DNA from: Ignavibacteriales bacterium
GTDB lineage: Bacteria; Bacteroidota; Ignavibacteria; Ignavibacteriales; Ignavibacteriaceae
NCBI GenBank assembly: GCA_016700155.1
Contig: CP065001.1
Coordinates: 1,488,001 to 1,552,000 of the forward strand
Reading direction: 5' to 3'
DNA: 64,000 nt
Part shown: piece after piece, positions 8,606 through 18,332 of the stretch
Position numbering within the stretch: the stretch's first letter is position 1
How the letters are laid out: each line of letters opens with the position of its first letter
The notes under the pieces: generated by a model
What the model saw: the letters and a program-made list of their open reading frames with translations, nothing else
What the model was told of the DNA's origin: nothing
The model's database searches: none
Position numbers and translations under genes: made by a program

Positions 8606-8713
8606 TCATTTAAGCAAAATCATTTTTTTAGTTTCTGAAAAACTACTGCTCTGAATTCTATAAAAATATATTCCGCTCGGCAAGTTGTCTGCATCGAAAT
8701 TTCCAATATATTC
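8606..8713 (-). pseudogene. Orphan T9SS C-terminal sorting-domain remnant
   Basis: On the reverse strand, 35 sense codons between two stops read as the last part of a T9SS sorting domain: 'NFDADNLPSGIYFYRIQ', then a Ser-rich stretch and 'KKMILLK' at the stop. This is the same tail carried by intact cargo genes in the window. No start codon or upstream cargo is in frame; the in-frame codon just upstream is a stop. The gene ending at 8719 abuts it in another frame and ends in membrane helices, so this is the residue of a different, deleted or disrupted gene. Confidence 0.75.
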
Positions 8714-8718
8714 TTAAA

Positions 8719-10308
8719 TCATAAACCAAGATATGATTTCCAATTTTCAAAATGATAAACTTTAATAGCAAGAATAAATATTAGTAACAATATCTTTCCA
8801 ATTAGATATTCTGTTAACACCCAGTATAGAAAAGCATTATTTGATTCCTTATGCTTGGCTGCAATTCTGATCCAGTCCTTTTTAAAACGTATACCTAGTA
8901 ATACTGATGTACTGAAATGAATTGAATGCAACCATTTTGCAATCTCTGGAATTTTTGGTGATATCCTCATATGATCAATAAATTTCAATCCAAACTTATT
9001 CTTAGATGGAAACTTTATATTGTAATGCGGGATTAGTTCCAGATCTGCATCAAACTCCTTGTTCTGTACATATGCAACAATATTATAAAAGAATAGGTAC
9101 CATAGAAAGAAGAATAAGATTATAAAAACAAACACAGGAAATAGTAAATATCTAAGGGGTTGATAACCATATCCAAATGATACTCCGTATAACCATTGTG
9201 AAAACTCACCTAGAATTATTTCTTTTTGCCAAGCCAACTCATATAAAACATCATCCGCAGATGATTTGTCATTTTGGGAAAGAAAATTTTTTGCAAGCGT
9301 TTTATAAATTTCTTCTATTATTTTGTAGTCATCATCGGAATTTCCTGTGGAGCGCTTCAATTTAATCTTTGGGCTATCTTTACCTTTCATCTGGTCCCAA
9401 TAAAAAACTAATTCCCCTTGGTCGAAATAAATATTTTCCAGAAAAATTGTATTACAATTGTCTAGATTAATTCTCCTTAGATCAAGTCCTTTTTCAAATT
9501 TTGAATTTGATATGTCAAAAGTATCCTCAATGATTATCCTTGCAAACTCTGGTTTTGAATTAAAGGTGATTTTGTCAAGTATTAGATTGCGAATCCGGGA
9601 ATCACTTAAAATAATTGGGGCTTCAGATTTGGTGTTAGATAAAATTAAACTTGATTCAAAATTCGAACTATCGATTTCAAGTCCGTATTTATAGTAATTA
9701 ATACTTAAATCGACGGTATCATTAAATATAGAATTAATGATACTTAATCTTGAAGTAAGAAAGCTGTCCGAATTACAGCCGAAGTAGTTTTCAAATTTAC
9801 AATTTGAAATTTGACTCCAACCTATAAAATTGTTTCCGAATAGCCTAACACCTTCAACGAAGTGAAGTTTATCAAAACCAAATATGTTAGTTATTGTAGA
9901 ACCAGTGATTAGAATATACTTTTCAATTTTTCTAGTTGAATCGTTGAAAGGTAGGTCAACCCAAAGTCCCTCAGCCTCGATATTTAATAACCAAATCATT
10001 TCTAATTCCCAAGACTTGATCATTTTAGAAACTCTGTCGACAACTAAATTAGTATCCTTAACCAAGAAGAAATTATTTGCATTAACTACTCCTTCTTTAT
10101 CGAATTTACCTCCTAATCCAATAAATTCCGAAGTATCGTTGTTAAACCAAGCATGACCGAAACTATATTCCCTCAACTCAGGAGATTTTTGCTGAGAGAT
10201 TCCAGCTTGAGTAATTATTAGTATTAATATTAAAACAATATTTGAATAATTTAGTATTGATGCTTTAGTACAACCATTAAGAATATCTATCATTGAATTG
10301 CCCTTCAT
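8719..10308 (-). CDS. Membrane protein with right-handed beta-helix-like exported region
   Basis: A 529-residue protein of unknown function. A hydrophobic segment near residues 22-39 ('IVLILILIITQAG') looks like a signal sequence. Residues about 130-320 are short degenerate repeats with regular Asn, Asp, Ser and Ile/Leu spacing, resembling pentapeptide-repeat or beta-helix proteins. A 'YGYQPLRY' motif then precedes strong membrane helices (about 385-410 and 500-520). That layout resembles pentapeptide-repeat proteins with a C-terminal channel-like module, but no selectivity-filter motif is evident. AAGGG upstream of the Met at 10293 makes that a possible alternative start. The T9SS remnant just downstream does not belong to this frame. 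Confidence 0.65.
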   Translation of the reverse strand: MKGNSMIDILNGCTKASILNYSNIVLILILIITQAGISQQKSPELREYSFGHAWFNNDTSEFIGLGGKFDKEGVVNANNFFLVKDTNLVVDRVSKMIKSWELEMIWLLNIEAEGLWVDLPFNDSTRKIEKYILITGSTITNIFGFDKLHFVEGVRLFGNNFIGWSQISNCKFENYFGCNSDSFLTSRLSIINSIFNDTVDLSINYYKYGLEIDSSNFESSLILSNTKSEAPIILSDSRIRNLILDKITFNSKPEFARIIIEDTFDISNSKFEKGLDLRRINLDNCNTIFLENIYFDQGELVFYWDQMKGKDSPKIKLKRSTGNSDDDYKIIEEIYKTLAKNFLSQNDKSSADDVLYELAWQKEIILGEFSQWLYGVSFGYGYQPLRYLLFPVFVFIILFFFLWYLFFYNIVAYVQNKEFDADLELIPHYNIKFPSKNKFGLKFIDHMRISPKIPEIAKWLHSIHFSTSVLLGIRFKKDWIRIAAKHKESNNAFLYWVLTEYLIGKILLLIFILAIKVYHFENWKSYLGL

Positions 10309-10435
10309 ATGAACTCACTATTTGTTTGTGCTAACATACATTCGTAAGAATTTTAAATCAACCTGAAAGTTACCTGATTATTTGGGTTGATTCTAAGTCA
10401 ACAGAATTTGGGATTGACTAATAAATTATCCGAAA

Positions 10436-10465
10436 ATAAAAAAGGCGATTCATCCGAATCGCCTT
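10436..10465 (-). terminator. Rho-independent terminator of pckA
   Basis: A perfect 10-bp stem AAGGCGATTC/GAATCGCCTT with a 4-nt loop. On the minus strand it runs into TTTTTATTTT. It lies about 30 nt past the pckA stop. The same stem core recurs at 50478-50500. Confidence 0.85.
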
Positions 10466-10497
10466 AATTCTGTCTTCAGACTTCTGTCTTCTTACTT

Positions 10498-12153
10498 CTA
10501 CTCCTTCTTCATCCTCTTCGGTCCTGCTGCTTTTACTTCATCCGAGCAGCCGTCTGAAAAGAGTTTAAAGTTTTCTATGAATCTTGCAGCAAGTGCGTCA
10601 TACTTCTTCCAGTATTCATCTTTGCTGCCCCAGGAGTTTGATGGTTCAAGCACATCATCCGGTACTTCAGGACAAGTGAGCGGTACTTCAAAGCCGAACA
10701 GTTTATCCTTGCGGTATTTTACTTTGTCAAGTTGTCCTTCCAACGCAGCGTTGAGAAGATTTCTTGTGTGACGAATACTTATTCGTTTGCCAACGCCGAA
10801 TCTTCCTCCAACCCAGCCTGTGTTGACAAGCCACACATTCGCTTTGTGCTTTAACATTCTTTGTTTCAACATTGCCGCATATTCAAAAGGATGACGAACC
10901 ATAAACGGCGCACCGAAACATGCACTGAATGTAATTTGTGGCTCGATTCCCAAGCCAATTTCAGTTCCCGCTATCTTTGATGTGTAACCGCTTATGAAAT
11001 GATATTGTGCCTGTTCAGGATTTAATCTTGCAATTGGCGGCATTACACCGGAAGCATCACACGTTAAGAAAATAATATTCTTCGGATGTGTTCTTACATA
11101 TCCATCAGGTACAACATTAGGAATGAATTCAAGCGGATAAGAACATCTTGTGTTTTCAGTTATGTGATCATCATCAAGATCAATGTTACGACTTACAGGA
11201 TCGTAAACAACATTTTCGAGTATTGTTCCGAATCTCCTTGTCGTTGCATAGATCTCAGGTTCATGTTCAGCAGAGAGACGAATTACTTTTGCATAACATC
11301 CGCCTTCAAAGTTAAACACACCCTGGCTGCTCCATCCGTGTTCATCATCACCGATTAATTTTCTTTTTGGATCTGCAGATAGTGTTGTCTTTCCTGTTCC
11401 GCTTAATCCAAAGAACAACGCTACGTCACCATCTTTTCCAACATTTGCTGAGCAGTGCATCGGCAGCACATCTTCAAATGTTAAAAGGAAATTAAGAAGA
11501 GTGAATACAGATTTTTTTATTTCACCGCCGTAAAGTGTGTTTGCAATAACCGCTGTCCTTTGTTCGAAGTTAAGTATGATAGCAGTTTCAGTTCTTGTTC
11601 CGTCGATTGCAGGATCGACTTTAAAACCGGGTAATGCAATCACAGTAAAGTCAGGAATAAATTTTTTCAACTCATCCCTGTTCTCTGTTGTGATGAACAT
11701 ATTCCTGGCAAATAAACTATGCCATGCTTTCTCAGTGATGATCCTTATCGGCATCCTGTAATCAGGGTCAGCACCGGCATAACAATCCTGCACAAATAAT
11801 TCTTCACCTTGCAGCCACGACTGAACTCTACCCATCAACTGGTTAAATTTTTCTGAACTGAATGGACGATTGTAAACTCCCCACCAAATCTTGTCGTTCG
11901 TACTTTGTTCCTGCACGATGAATTTATCTGCCGCAGCGCGTGCAGTATGTTTGCCGGTATGTATTACAAGCGGACCTTGTTTGGAAAGTTTTCCTTCGTT
12001 ACGAAAAATAATTTCTTCATATAATGCTTCATCAGGAAGATTCCAGAAGACCTGGTCAAGATCGGTAAATCCCTGGTTCTTCAATCTGAAGTCTGAAGCA
12101 AGCTCCATTGCCTGCTTTGTTGCGGGCGTATTGAATTCTAAATATTTACTCAT
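10498..12153 (-). CDS. pckA: Phosphoenolpyruvate carboxykinase (ATP)
   Basis: A 551-residue ATP-dependent PEP carboxykinase (oxaloacetate + ATP to PEP + CO2 + ADP), the entry step of gluconeogenesis. The kinase P-loop 'GLSGTGKT' is at residues 249-256, followed by the metal-binding 'GDDEHGW' and upstream 'LYGGEIKKS'. These distinguish the ATP type from the GTP type. Length is near the usual 530-550. The start ATG overlaps the stop of the upstream aminotransferase gene by 4 nt (ATGA), so the two are probably translationally coupled. A terminator follows. Confidence 0.96.
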   Translation of the reverse strand: MSKYLEFNTPATKQAMELASDFRLKNQGFTDLDQVFWNLPDEALYEEIIFRNEGKLSKQGPLVIHTGKHTARAAADKFIVQEQSTNDKIWWGVYNRPFSSEKFNQLMGRVQSWLQGEELFVQDCYAGADPDYRMPIRIITEKAWHSLFARNMFITTENRDELKKFIPDFTVIALPGFKVDPAIDGTRTETAIILNFEQRTAVIANTLYGGEIKKSVFTLLNFLLTFEDVLPMHCSANVGKDGDVALFFGLSGTGKTTLSADPKRKLIGDDEHGWSSQGVFNFEGGCYAKVIRLSAEHEPEIYATTRRFGTILENVVYDPVSRNIDLDDDHITENTRCSYPLEFIPNVVPDGYVRTHPKNIIFLTCDASGVMPPIARLNPEQAQYHFISGYTSKIAGTEIGLGIEPQITFSACFGAPFMVRHPFEYAAMLKQRMLKHKANVWLVNTGWVGGRFGVGKRISIRHTRNLLNAALEGQLDKVKYRKDKLFGFEVPLTCPEVPDDVLEPSNSWGSKDEYWKKYDALAARFIENFKLFSDGCSDEVKAAGPKRMKKE

Positions 12154-13367
12154 GACCAGTCCCTCACTAATTTTCTGTCGCCGATGTAAAGTTCATTTGG
12201 GGAATCAGGATCGAGTGCCCATTTCATTCTCTCAATACCTTCCTGGATATCTTTTATTCCACCACAGTAACTCAGGCGAAGATATCCGTCAAGACCGAAT
12301 TCTTTTCCCGGTACTGTTAAGACCTGGACTTTATCAATTAAAAATTCTGAAAGTTTGTTTGAGTCTTTATTGTAAACTGAAAAATCCGCGAAGCAATAAA
12401 ATGTTCCGTCAGGTTTTGTTACTCTTACACCGTTAAATGATTTAAGAAGATCGATCATCACATTGCGGTTATTCTCAAGAGTTGCGCGAAGGCTTTCAAC
12501 TCCTGATTGAATACCATTGATTGCACCAACTGCGGCTTTCTGTAAAAGTACAGATGGACCAGAAGTCTGATGTCCCTGTATATTGCTCATGGCTTCAATT
12601 ACTTTTTTATTACCGACAGCCCAGCCGATTCTGTATCCTGTCATCGCGTATTGTTTTGAAACTCCGTTGATGATAATGATCTTTGAGTTTTCGTCCTGCT
12701 TCTTCGCGAACTTAAAAACGTTGATCGGTTTTTTACCATCGAATACTAACCTGTGATAGATGTCATCCATAATCAGCCAGATATCTTTCTTTTCACAGAA
12801 CTCAACTACTTCGCCGATAAAATCTTCCGAGTACATTGCGCCGGTAGGATTGTTCGGACTGTTAATGATTATCGCTTTCGTATATGAACCAACACGGCTG
12901 GTAATATCATTTATTGTTGGATAGAAAGTTCCGTCTTCAGGAAGTGCTGCAACCGGAATTGCGCCGACAAGTTTTGCCATATCCGGATAACTAACCCAGT
13001 AAGGTGCGGGATATAAAATTTCTTCCTGCGGATTTAGTATTGCCTGCATAGCAACCATTATTGCCTGCTTTGCGCCGCTTGATGCAATTACATTTAACGG
13101 ACCAACCTTTCTTTCATAGTACTCTTCTGTATAACGAATGATAGCTTGTTTGAGAGCAGGTATTCCGTCAGCAGGTGCATAACGAACTTCGCCCGTATTA
13201 ACGTGAGCAACAGTTGCAAGCAAAGCATCCATCGGTGCTTTGCTTTTTGGTTCGCCTCCGCCGAGATGAATTACCGGGTCACCTTTTTCTTTCAGTATGG
13301 CAAATTTCTCGTTTAGTTTGAGAGTGGGGGAGGCTTTGATCGATTTGGCTATTAAACTTAGACTCAT
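12150..13367 (-). CDS. Pyridoxal-phosphate aminotransferase, class I/II, coupled to pckA
   Basis: A 405-residue fold-type I aminotransferase. The PLP Lys238 is in 'NGVSKQYAMTGYRIG', with 'NSPNNPTGAMYS' and 'IMDDIYHRLVFDG'. The C-terminal 'YLRLSYCGG' would supply the carboxylate-binding Arg. It is related to but clearly distinct from the aminotransferase at 6360-7550. Its stop overlaps the pckA start by 4 nt, which suggests it supplies oxaloacetate from aspartate directly to PEP carboxykinase. That substrate is inferred from context, since the family also includes alanine and aromatic aminotransferases. A GGGG tract lies 7 nt upstream of the ATG. Confidence 0.88.
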   Translation of the reverse strand: MSLSLIAKSIKASPTLKLNEKFAILKEKGDPVIHLGGGEPKSKAPMDALLATVAHVNTGEVRYAPADGIPALKQAIIRYTEEYYERKVGPLNVIASSGAKQAIMVAMQAILNPQEEILYPAPYWVSYPDMAKLVGAIPVAALPEDGTFYPTINDITSRVGSYTKAIIINSPNNPTGAMYSEDFIGEVVEFCEKKDIWLIMDDIYHRLVFDGKKPINVFKFAKKQDENSKIIIINGVSKQYAMTGYRIGWAVGNKKVIEAMSNIQGHQTSGPSVLLQKAAVGAINGIQSGVESLRATLENNRNVMIDLLKSFNGVRVTKPDGTFYCFADFSVYNKDSNKLSEFLIDKVQVLTVPGKEFGLDGYLRLSYCGGIKDIQEGIERMKWALDPDSPNELYIGDRKLVRDWS

Positions 13368-13649
13368 AATGGTCCCCGTCGTTAGTAAAACTTATACAAA
13401 TTGAAATTATTTACACTGGCAAATTATTTTTAGTTGTGATGAAAGGCAAGAAGAATCTGAGGTTAATGACTGTTCAGATAATCTTTTTATGATAACCCTT
13501 TGAGTGGTGAAGAATGCAAAAATTTTATGTAGATTAATATTATATGAATTCGAAGAAGGCTTCGCAATATTTATAAAATGTATTGAGTTTGAAATTAAAA
13601 TTCACTTAATTTCAAACAAGTTTTCTCTGGATTATTAACGAGGGCACTT

Positions 13650-15239
13650 ATGAAAAAATTTTTGTTAATTATTGCAACAATTTTTTTAGGCTTCATCACT
13701 TCTACTTTTTCACAAATATCATTTGAATGGATTAAAACATTTAATGGTCCAAACAATGGGTATGATAACCTAAGTGCAATAGCTCTAGATGATTCAGGCA
13801 ATATTTATGTCACTGGCAATGCTTCAAAATGTACGACCCTTAAATATAATCCCTTAGGTGAAATTCAATGGATAAGAGAATATGATAATCCAGATAGTAA
13901 TGGAGTTCTTTCAGTTGGAATCAGTATAGACAATTTTAATAACGTATTTGTTATTGGCAAGCATTTCCAAAATTCCGTTGGTTACCATATTCCAGTGATT
14001 GTTAAATATAATAGTGATGGCGAAATAATCTGGGAAAAGGAATTGTTAATTCAAGTTTCATGGCCACTTTTCTTAAAATTTGATTCCGTTGGTAATATAT
14101 ATTTAGTTGGAGAAGTTTATCAAAATGGAAACGACATGTTCGTTACTAAATTAAATTTAAATGGTAATCAGGAATGGTATAAGAACTTTGATATCAGTGG
14201 AGATCATGATCTATTATGGGATGCTACCATTGACACAAATGGGAATGTTTACTTGCTTGGAAGCATTGACGGAAATATTCTGGATATAGTTACTTTGAAA
14301 ATTGATACAAATGGTGAGACAATATGGAGTCAAATATTCGATGGTGGATTTGGAGATCTTCCGAGTGCCATAACATTATTAGATGACAATAAAAATTTGA
14401 TAGTAGTTGGCGATTCGGATGGAGGTAATAATCTATTGATAATCAAATATGATAGTGCGGGTGTCCCGATATGGACAAAAACTTTTAATACAAATGGGAG
14501 TTCTGATCATCATAATTGTAGGGTTTTAAGAGACGCTGAAAATAATATTTACATTACTGGTGCTTGCTACCAAAATGGTTGGAAAATCTTGACAGTCAAA
14601 TACAACTCCGATGGTGAAATGCAATGGTATAATATGTTTCAACCACCAAGTTCTAATATCATTAATAATATTTTCATTCAGAGTGGCGATGACGGAAAAA
14701 TATTTGTTGCAGGAAATGCTGGATATTACTCTATTCCTTATAATATTTATGATTTCATAACGATTGAGTATAATAAACTTGGAGAACTTGAAAGATTTGT
14801 AAAATACAATGGTACTGGGAATGGTGACGATCAAGTTTCCGGGATGGTTAGCGATCGATTCGGAAACATTTTTGTAGCTGGCACTAGTTACCGGAGTGGA
14901 ACCTATGATGATTATCTAATAATTAAATATAACCCAACTATTACTGATTTGGAAGATGATAAAGAAACACTTATTGAAGACTATTATCTACTACAAAACT
15001 ACCCTAATCCGTTTAATCCAAAGACAAAGATAAGTTGGCAGTCACCAGTTGGCAGTCATCAAAGATTAAAGGTATATGATATGTTGGGAAATGAAGTATC
15101 AACACTTGTAGATGAATTTAGAGAAGCAGGCAGGTATGAAACAGAGTTTGATGCAAGTAATTTATCAAGTGGAGTTTATTTTTATCAGCTCTGTTCCGGT
15201 AATATTATGTTTACTAAAAAAATGTTGCTAATTAAATAA
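13650..15239 (+). CDS. Secreted beta-propeller (SBBP-repeat) protein with T9SS sorting domain
   Basis: A 529-residue exported protein. It has a signal peptide at residues 1-21 ('FLGFITSTFSQ'). About eight repeats of roughly 50 residues follow, each with a 'D..GNIY(V/L)(T/V)G' strand and a 'KYN..GE..W' strand, typical of SBBP propeller blades. The last 85 residues are a T9SS C-terminal sorting domain, from 'LLQNYPNPFNP' to 'KKMLLIK'. Mature protein would be at or beyond the outer surface. Substrate or ligand is unknown. GAGGG precedes the start. It is convergent with the SRPBCC gene, 33 nt apart. Confidence 0.88.
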   Translation: MKKFLLIIATIFLGFITSTFSQISFEWIKTFNGPNNGYDNLSAIALDDSGNIYVTGNASKCTTLKYNPLGEIQWIREYDNPDSNGVLSVGISIDNFNNVFVIGKHFQNSVGYHIPVIVKYNSDGEIIWEKELLIQVSWPLFLKFDSVGNIYLVGEVYQNGNDMFVTKLNLNGNQEWYKNFDISGDHDLLWDATIDTNGNVYLLGSIDGNILDIVTLKIDTNGETIWSQIFDGGFGDLPSAITLLDDNKNLIVVGDSDGGNNLLIIKYDSAGVPIWTKTFNTNGSSDHHNCRVLRDAENNIYITGACYQNGWKILTVKYNSDGEMQWYNMFQPPSSNIINNIFIQSGDDGKIFVAGNAGYYSIPYNIYDFITIEYNKLGELERFVKYNGTGNGDDQVSGMVSDRFGNIFVAGTSYRSGTYDDYLIIKYNPTITDLEDDKETLIEDYYLLQNYPNPFNPKTKISWQSPVGSHQRLKVYDMLGNEVSTLVDEFREAGRYETEFDASNLSSGVYFYQLCSGNIMFTKKMLLIK

Positions 15240-15272
15240 TAGATGTAGTAATCGAATAATCCTTTATAATTT

Positions 15273-15821
15273 TTAGTGAGTTAACAATTTTAGCTGCTCA
15301 AGTTTCTCTTTCCAAAATTTTTTTTGTTTAGCTGCTAAGGTTTCATTTTTAATTTTGTTATGCTCAAGCATTACCTGTGATTTGTCTTTCCCTTTGGAAT
15401 AAAAATTAACTTCAAGGTTTGTTGCGTCTTTCAACCAGGAAATTCTTATCGACTTATTCTTTGTCGCTTTCCTTATTTCAATCTTTTGTTTGCCGAGCCA
15501 CTTTGTTCTAAGCTCATCATTAGTCCAGAGTGAAAATAATTTGCTGACAGGTAAGTCGACAGTCTTACTTCCACTGATTTGAAATCCTTTCTCTGTTTCG
15601 TGTACTTTTCTTAATCCCCGCGCTTGTTCATATCCGACGGTTATCATCTGCTGCCACCAGCTTCCGATTCCATAATTTTCTTTAAGCACCGCTACAATTT
15701 CTTTGTGATTCATTTTTTTTGCACCCGCTTTATCGAGTACTTTTATCCATTCATTCCAGTCCTTCCCGGTTTTTGATTTAACTGCTTCACCACTTATTCC
15801 GCCAACTTTTTCAAAACTCAT
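15273..15821 (-). CDS. DUF4287 plus SRPBCC (AHSA1-like) protein
   Basis: A 182-residue soluble protein with two parts. Residues about 1-80 match the DUF4287 pattern ('TGKDWNEWIKVLDKAG', 'GSWWQQMITVGYEQARG'). Residues about 90-180 look like an SRPBCC/START-type ligand-binding fold related to AHSA1 proteins ('VDLPVSKLFSLWTN', 'RKATKNKSIRISWLKDATN'). Family members bind hydrophobic ligands or act in stress response, but no specific role is known. AAGGAG supports the ATG. No obvious operon partner. Confidence 0.75.
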   Translation of the reverse strand: MSFEKVGGISGEAVKSKTGKDWNEWIKVLDKAGAKKMNHKEIVAVLKENYGIGSWWQQMITVGYEQARGLRKVHETEKGFQISGSKTVDLPVSKLFSLWTNDELRTKWLGKQKIEIRKATKNKSIRISWLKDATNLEVNFYSKGKDKSQVMLEHNKIKNETLAAKQKKFWKEKLEQLKLLTH

Positions 15822-15835
15822 TGTTTCTCCTTTCT

Positions 15836-15927
15836 ATTTTCTCTGTGTAACTCCGTGTATTCTCTGTGGCTCTCCGTGAAAGAATTACACGGAGAACCAC
15901 GGAGTAAAAATCAGAGAACCACGGAGA
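15836..15927. repeat. Intergenic cluster of CTCCGTG/CACGGAG repeats
   Basis: The spacer between the SRPBCC gene and the S46 peptidase gene is packed with copies of CTCCGTG on one side and CACGGAG/CCACGGAG on the other, flanking AAAGAATTA. The RNA would fold into a hairpin. Similar 'CTCCGTG' strings recur as low-complexity intergenic sequence in many environmental genomes. It is probably non-coding repeat material downstream of the peptidase gene and upstream of the SRPBCC gene. Confidence 0.5.
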
Positions 15928-15963
15928 TTTCTCTGGCTTTGCCATCGAAATGACAAATCTAAA

Positions 15964-18117
15964 TTATTTCATTTTCCCGGAAAGTAATTCATCACTTAAT
16001 CTTGTTGCTCTATAGAGATCTCTTATCGCTTCTATCATTCCTGATGAATGAACACTTACAGTTCTGTTTGCTTCTGTTGTATAAATATATCTCGCGGACA
16101 AACTTTCAATATTACCATCGAAGGCAAGACCAACTATTTCCGCATCACGATTAATTACCGGGCTGCCTGAGTTGCCGCCGATTATATCATTTGTCGAAAT
16201 AAAATTTAACGGTGTGCTCAAGTCAAATTCTTCGGGAAGATTTTCCCACATTGGTGAAAGGTTAAAAGGAAATTTTTTGTCATAAGAATAGTAATGATCA
16301 AGCACTCCGTAAAATGTTGTTTTAAGCGGAGCTTTTGTTCCGTTGTAATCATAACTTTTCATTACTCCATCAGCGATGCGTAAAGTGAATGTTGCATCAG
16401 GAGGAATAACATCACCGTAAACTTTATATAATGCTTCACCAAGAAGCTGGTTATTAATTGCTTCTCTGTTCTGGATTTCAATTTCCTTTTTGGAAATTTC
16501 CGCGAGTCTTTCCCTGGTGCTTACTCTGAATTTTATGAATGGATCATTTGAATTTAAAATTTCATCCGGTGTTAGTTTGCATAGTTCATCAACTTTTTCT
16601 TTTGAAGTCAGTAGTGAACGGTTCATAATAGATTCGATAATATTTCCTCCGGTATTACTACCAACAAAATCCTTTACAAATTTATTTTCACTTCCAAGGT
16701 TTCTTTCAAATAAATTCAATTGAAGTTCAAAAAGTTTTTCCTGTAAAGATTCATCAATGTATTCAGGAAATATTTTTGAGATTGTTTCCTTTAATGCATC
16801 ACCTCTGAATTCGGGTTTTCTTTTATCTTCATCGAGTTTAAGCTGGTCTGCAAACTGAATTACATCCCTGGCAATCCTGAAATAAACAGGCGAATAAAAT
16901 GAACTGAGACTGTATGAAAATAATTCACGGGCGTGTAATGATGCTTCATTTCTCGATTGACTTATTTCATTCCAGATGTGTCCATATTTTTTGTTCAGTT
17001 CAATGTTACTTTGGACAGCTTCTTTAAACTCCTTCTCAAAATTTACTTTCCTCGCCATAAGATATGGATCGAGCAAGCCCTTATATGTGCCTTCATAAAC
17101 TTTCAAACCATTACCGATTGAATATAACCTTGCAACCATCTCAAAATTTTCCGCATTATCCGCCATGACCATTTCCTCGTAAATCGCATAAAGATCTTTA
17201 AATAACGCGACTGTCATCGGTGTTTGTATATCACGTGCAAACTGAATCTGTGCAATAGTATGGATACGTGTAGTTGTCCCGGGATTTCCAACCACGAAGA
17301 TAGGTTCATCTTCAACTGCACCATTATCACTCCATTCAAAATAGTTTTCGGTTTTTACAGGTTTACCGTTTTCATAGGCACGGAAGAAAGCGCAATCCAA
17401 TCCGTAACGGGGATATGTAAAGTTGTCGTAATCACCGCCAAGTTTCGCTGTTCGAAGGTCAGGAACGAAAACTAATCTGATGTCATTATATCTTTTGTAA
17501 CCGTAGAGTGAATACTTGCCGCCGTTGTAAAGTGTCACCACTTTGTAATACAGATCGGGATTTTTTTCTTTACCGGCGGTTTCAATTTCAAGGATACGTT
17601 TTCTTTTCAATTCAACTTTTTCATCATCATTTGCTCCCGCGTTCATTGATGATTTTATATCATCAGTTACATCTTCAATTAAGATTAACTGGTCAACAAA
17701 TAATCCGGGCATTTGTCTTTCTTCTTCTGAAGTAGCGGCGTAAAAACCATCACGTAACAAATCTTCTCCCTCTTTTTGAACATCCGGAAGATCACCTCGT
17801 GTGCAGTGATGATTTGTCATTATCAATCCATCACCGGAAACAAATGAAGCGGAACAACCATTACCATATCGCAGTGCGGACTTTTGAACTTTGTCTAACC
17901 ATTCTTTTGATGGTGAGAAATCATATTCTTCTTTAAAATATTCCAGAGGAGGAAAATCGAATGTCCACATCTTTCCCATATCAAATCGTTGAGGTTTAAC
18001 AGTATCAGGGTTTAATGTGAGATAAAAGTTGTTGTAATTTGTCTCCTGAGCAAAATTCTGAAAACAAATACCGATCAAAAAAACGAAAAGCAGGAAGGTA
18101 AAATTTCGGTTATTCAT
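15964..18117 (-). CDS. S46-family dipeptidyl-peptidase (DPP7/DPP11 type)
   Basis: A 717-residue exported serine peptidase. It has a signal peptide at residues 1-23, a catalytic His in 'MTNHHC' (about residues 100-105), an Asp in 'GGDYDNFTYPRYGLD' and the nucleophile Ser650 in 'GGNSGSPVIN'. S46 enzymes are periplasmic and release dipeptides from oligopeptides; they are central to peptide use in asaccharolytic Bacteroidota. Length matches DPP7/DPP11 (about 700-720). Whether it prefers hydrophobic or acidic P1 residues is not decided here. It fits a peptide- and amino-acid-based lifestyle with P5CDH, pckA and the aminotransferases. There is no clear Shine-Dalgarno. Confidence 0.93.
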   Translation of the reverse strand: MNNRNFTFLLFVFLIGICFQNFAQETNYNNFYLTLNPDTVKPQRFDMGKMWTFDFPPLEYFKEEYDFSPSKEWLDKVQKSALRYGNGCSASFVSGDGLIMTNHHCTRGDLPDVQKEGEDLLRDGFYAATSEEERQMPGLFVDQLILIEDVTDDIKSSMNAGANDDEKVELKRKRILEIETAGKEKNPDLYYKVVTLYNGGKYSLYGYKRYNDIRLVFVPDLRTAKLGGDYDNFTYPRYGLDCAFFRAYENGKPVKTENYFEWSDNGAVEDEPIFVVGNPGTTTRIHTIAQIQFARDIQTPMTVALFKDLYAIYEEMVMADNAENFEMVARLYSIGNGLKVYEGTYKGLLDPYLMARKVNFEKEFKEAVQSNIELNKKYGHIWNEISQSRNEASLHARELFSYSLSSFYSPVYFRIARDVIQFADQLKLDEDKRKPEFRGDALKETISKIFPEYIDESLQEKLFELQLNLFERNLGSENKFVKDFVGSNTGGNIIESIMNRSLLTSKEKVDELCKLTPDEILNSNDPFIKFRVSTRERLAEISKKEIEIQNREAINNQLLGEALYKVYGDVIPPDATFTLRIADGVMKSYDYNGTKAPLKTTFYGVLDHYYSYDKKFPFNLSPMWENLPEEFDLSTPLNFISTNDIIGGNSGSPVINRDAEIVGLAFDGNIESLSARYIYTTEANRTVSVHSSGMIEAIRDLYRATRLSDELLSGKMK

Positions 18118-18332
18118 AGTTTATAATGTTTTGTAGTTATAAAAAATTAACAATTATTAATGACAAATTTTTTTGCAAGATAAAAATTTTTTGTAAAAAT
18201 ATGTTTACCGTTCAACATAAACAGTTACTCATCAAAAGAATTCCGCTTCACTTAAATATTATAGTTTGCCTTTTCCTTCTGCTTGGGCTAAATTTATCTG
18301 CAAGAATCAATTAACTTTTTTGAATAGATATT

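Noticed and set aside
18126..18314. A 62-codon ORF ahead of the cyclase-TolB-TPR gene, hydrophobic at its C-terminal end
   Set aside because: There is no ribosome-binding site and no recognisable family. The spacer is very AT-rich and the hydrophobic end could arise by chance. A small membrane peptide is possible but not supported.
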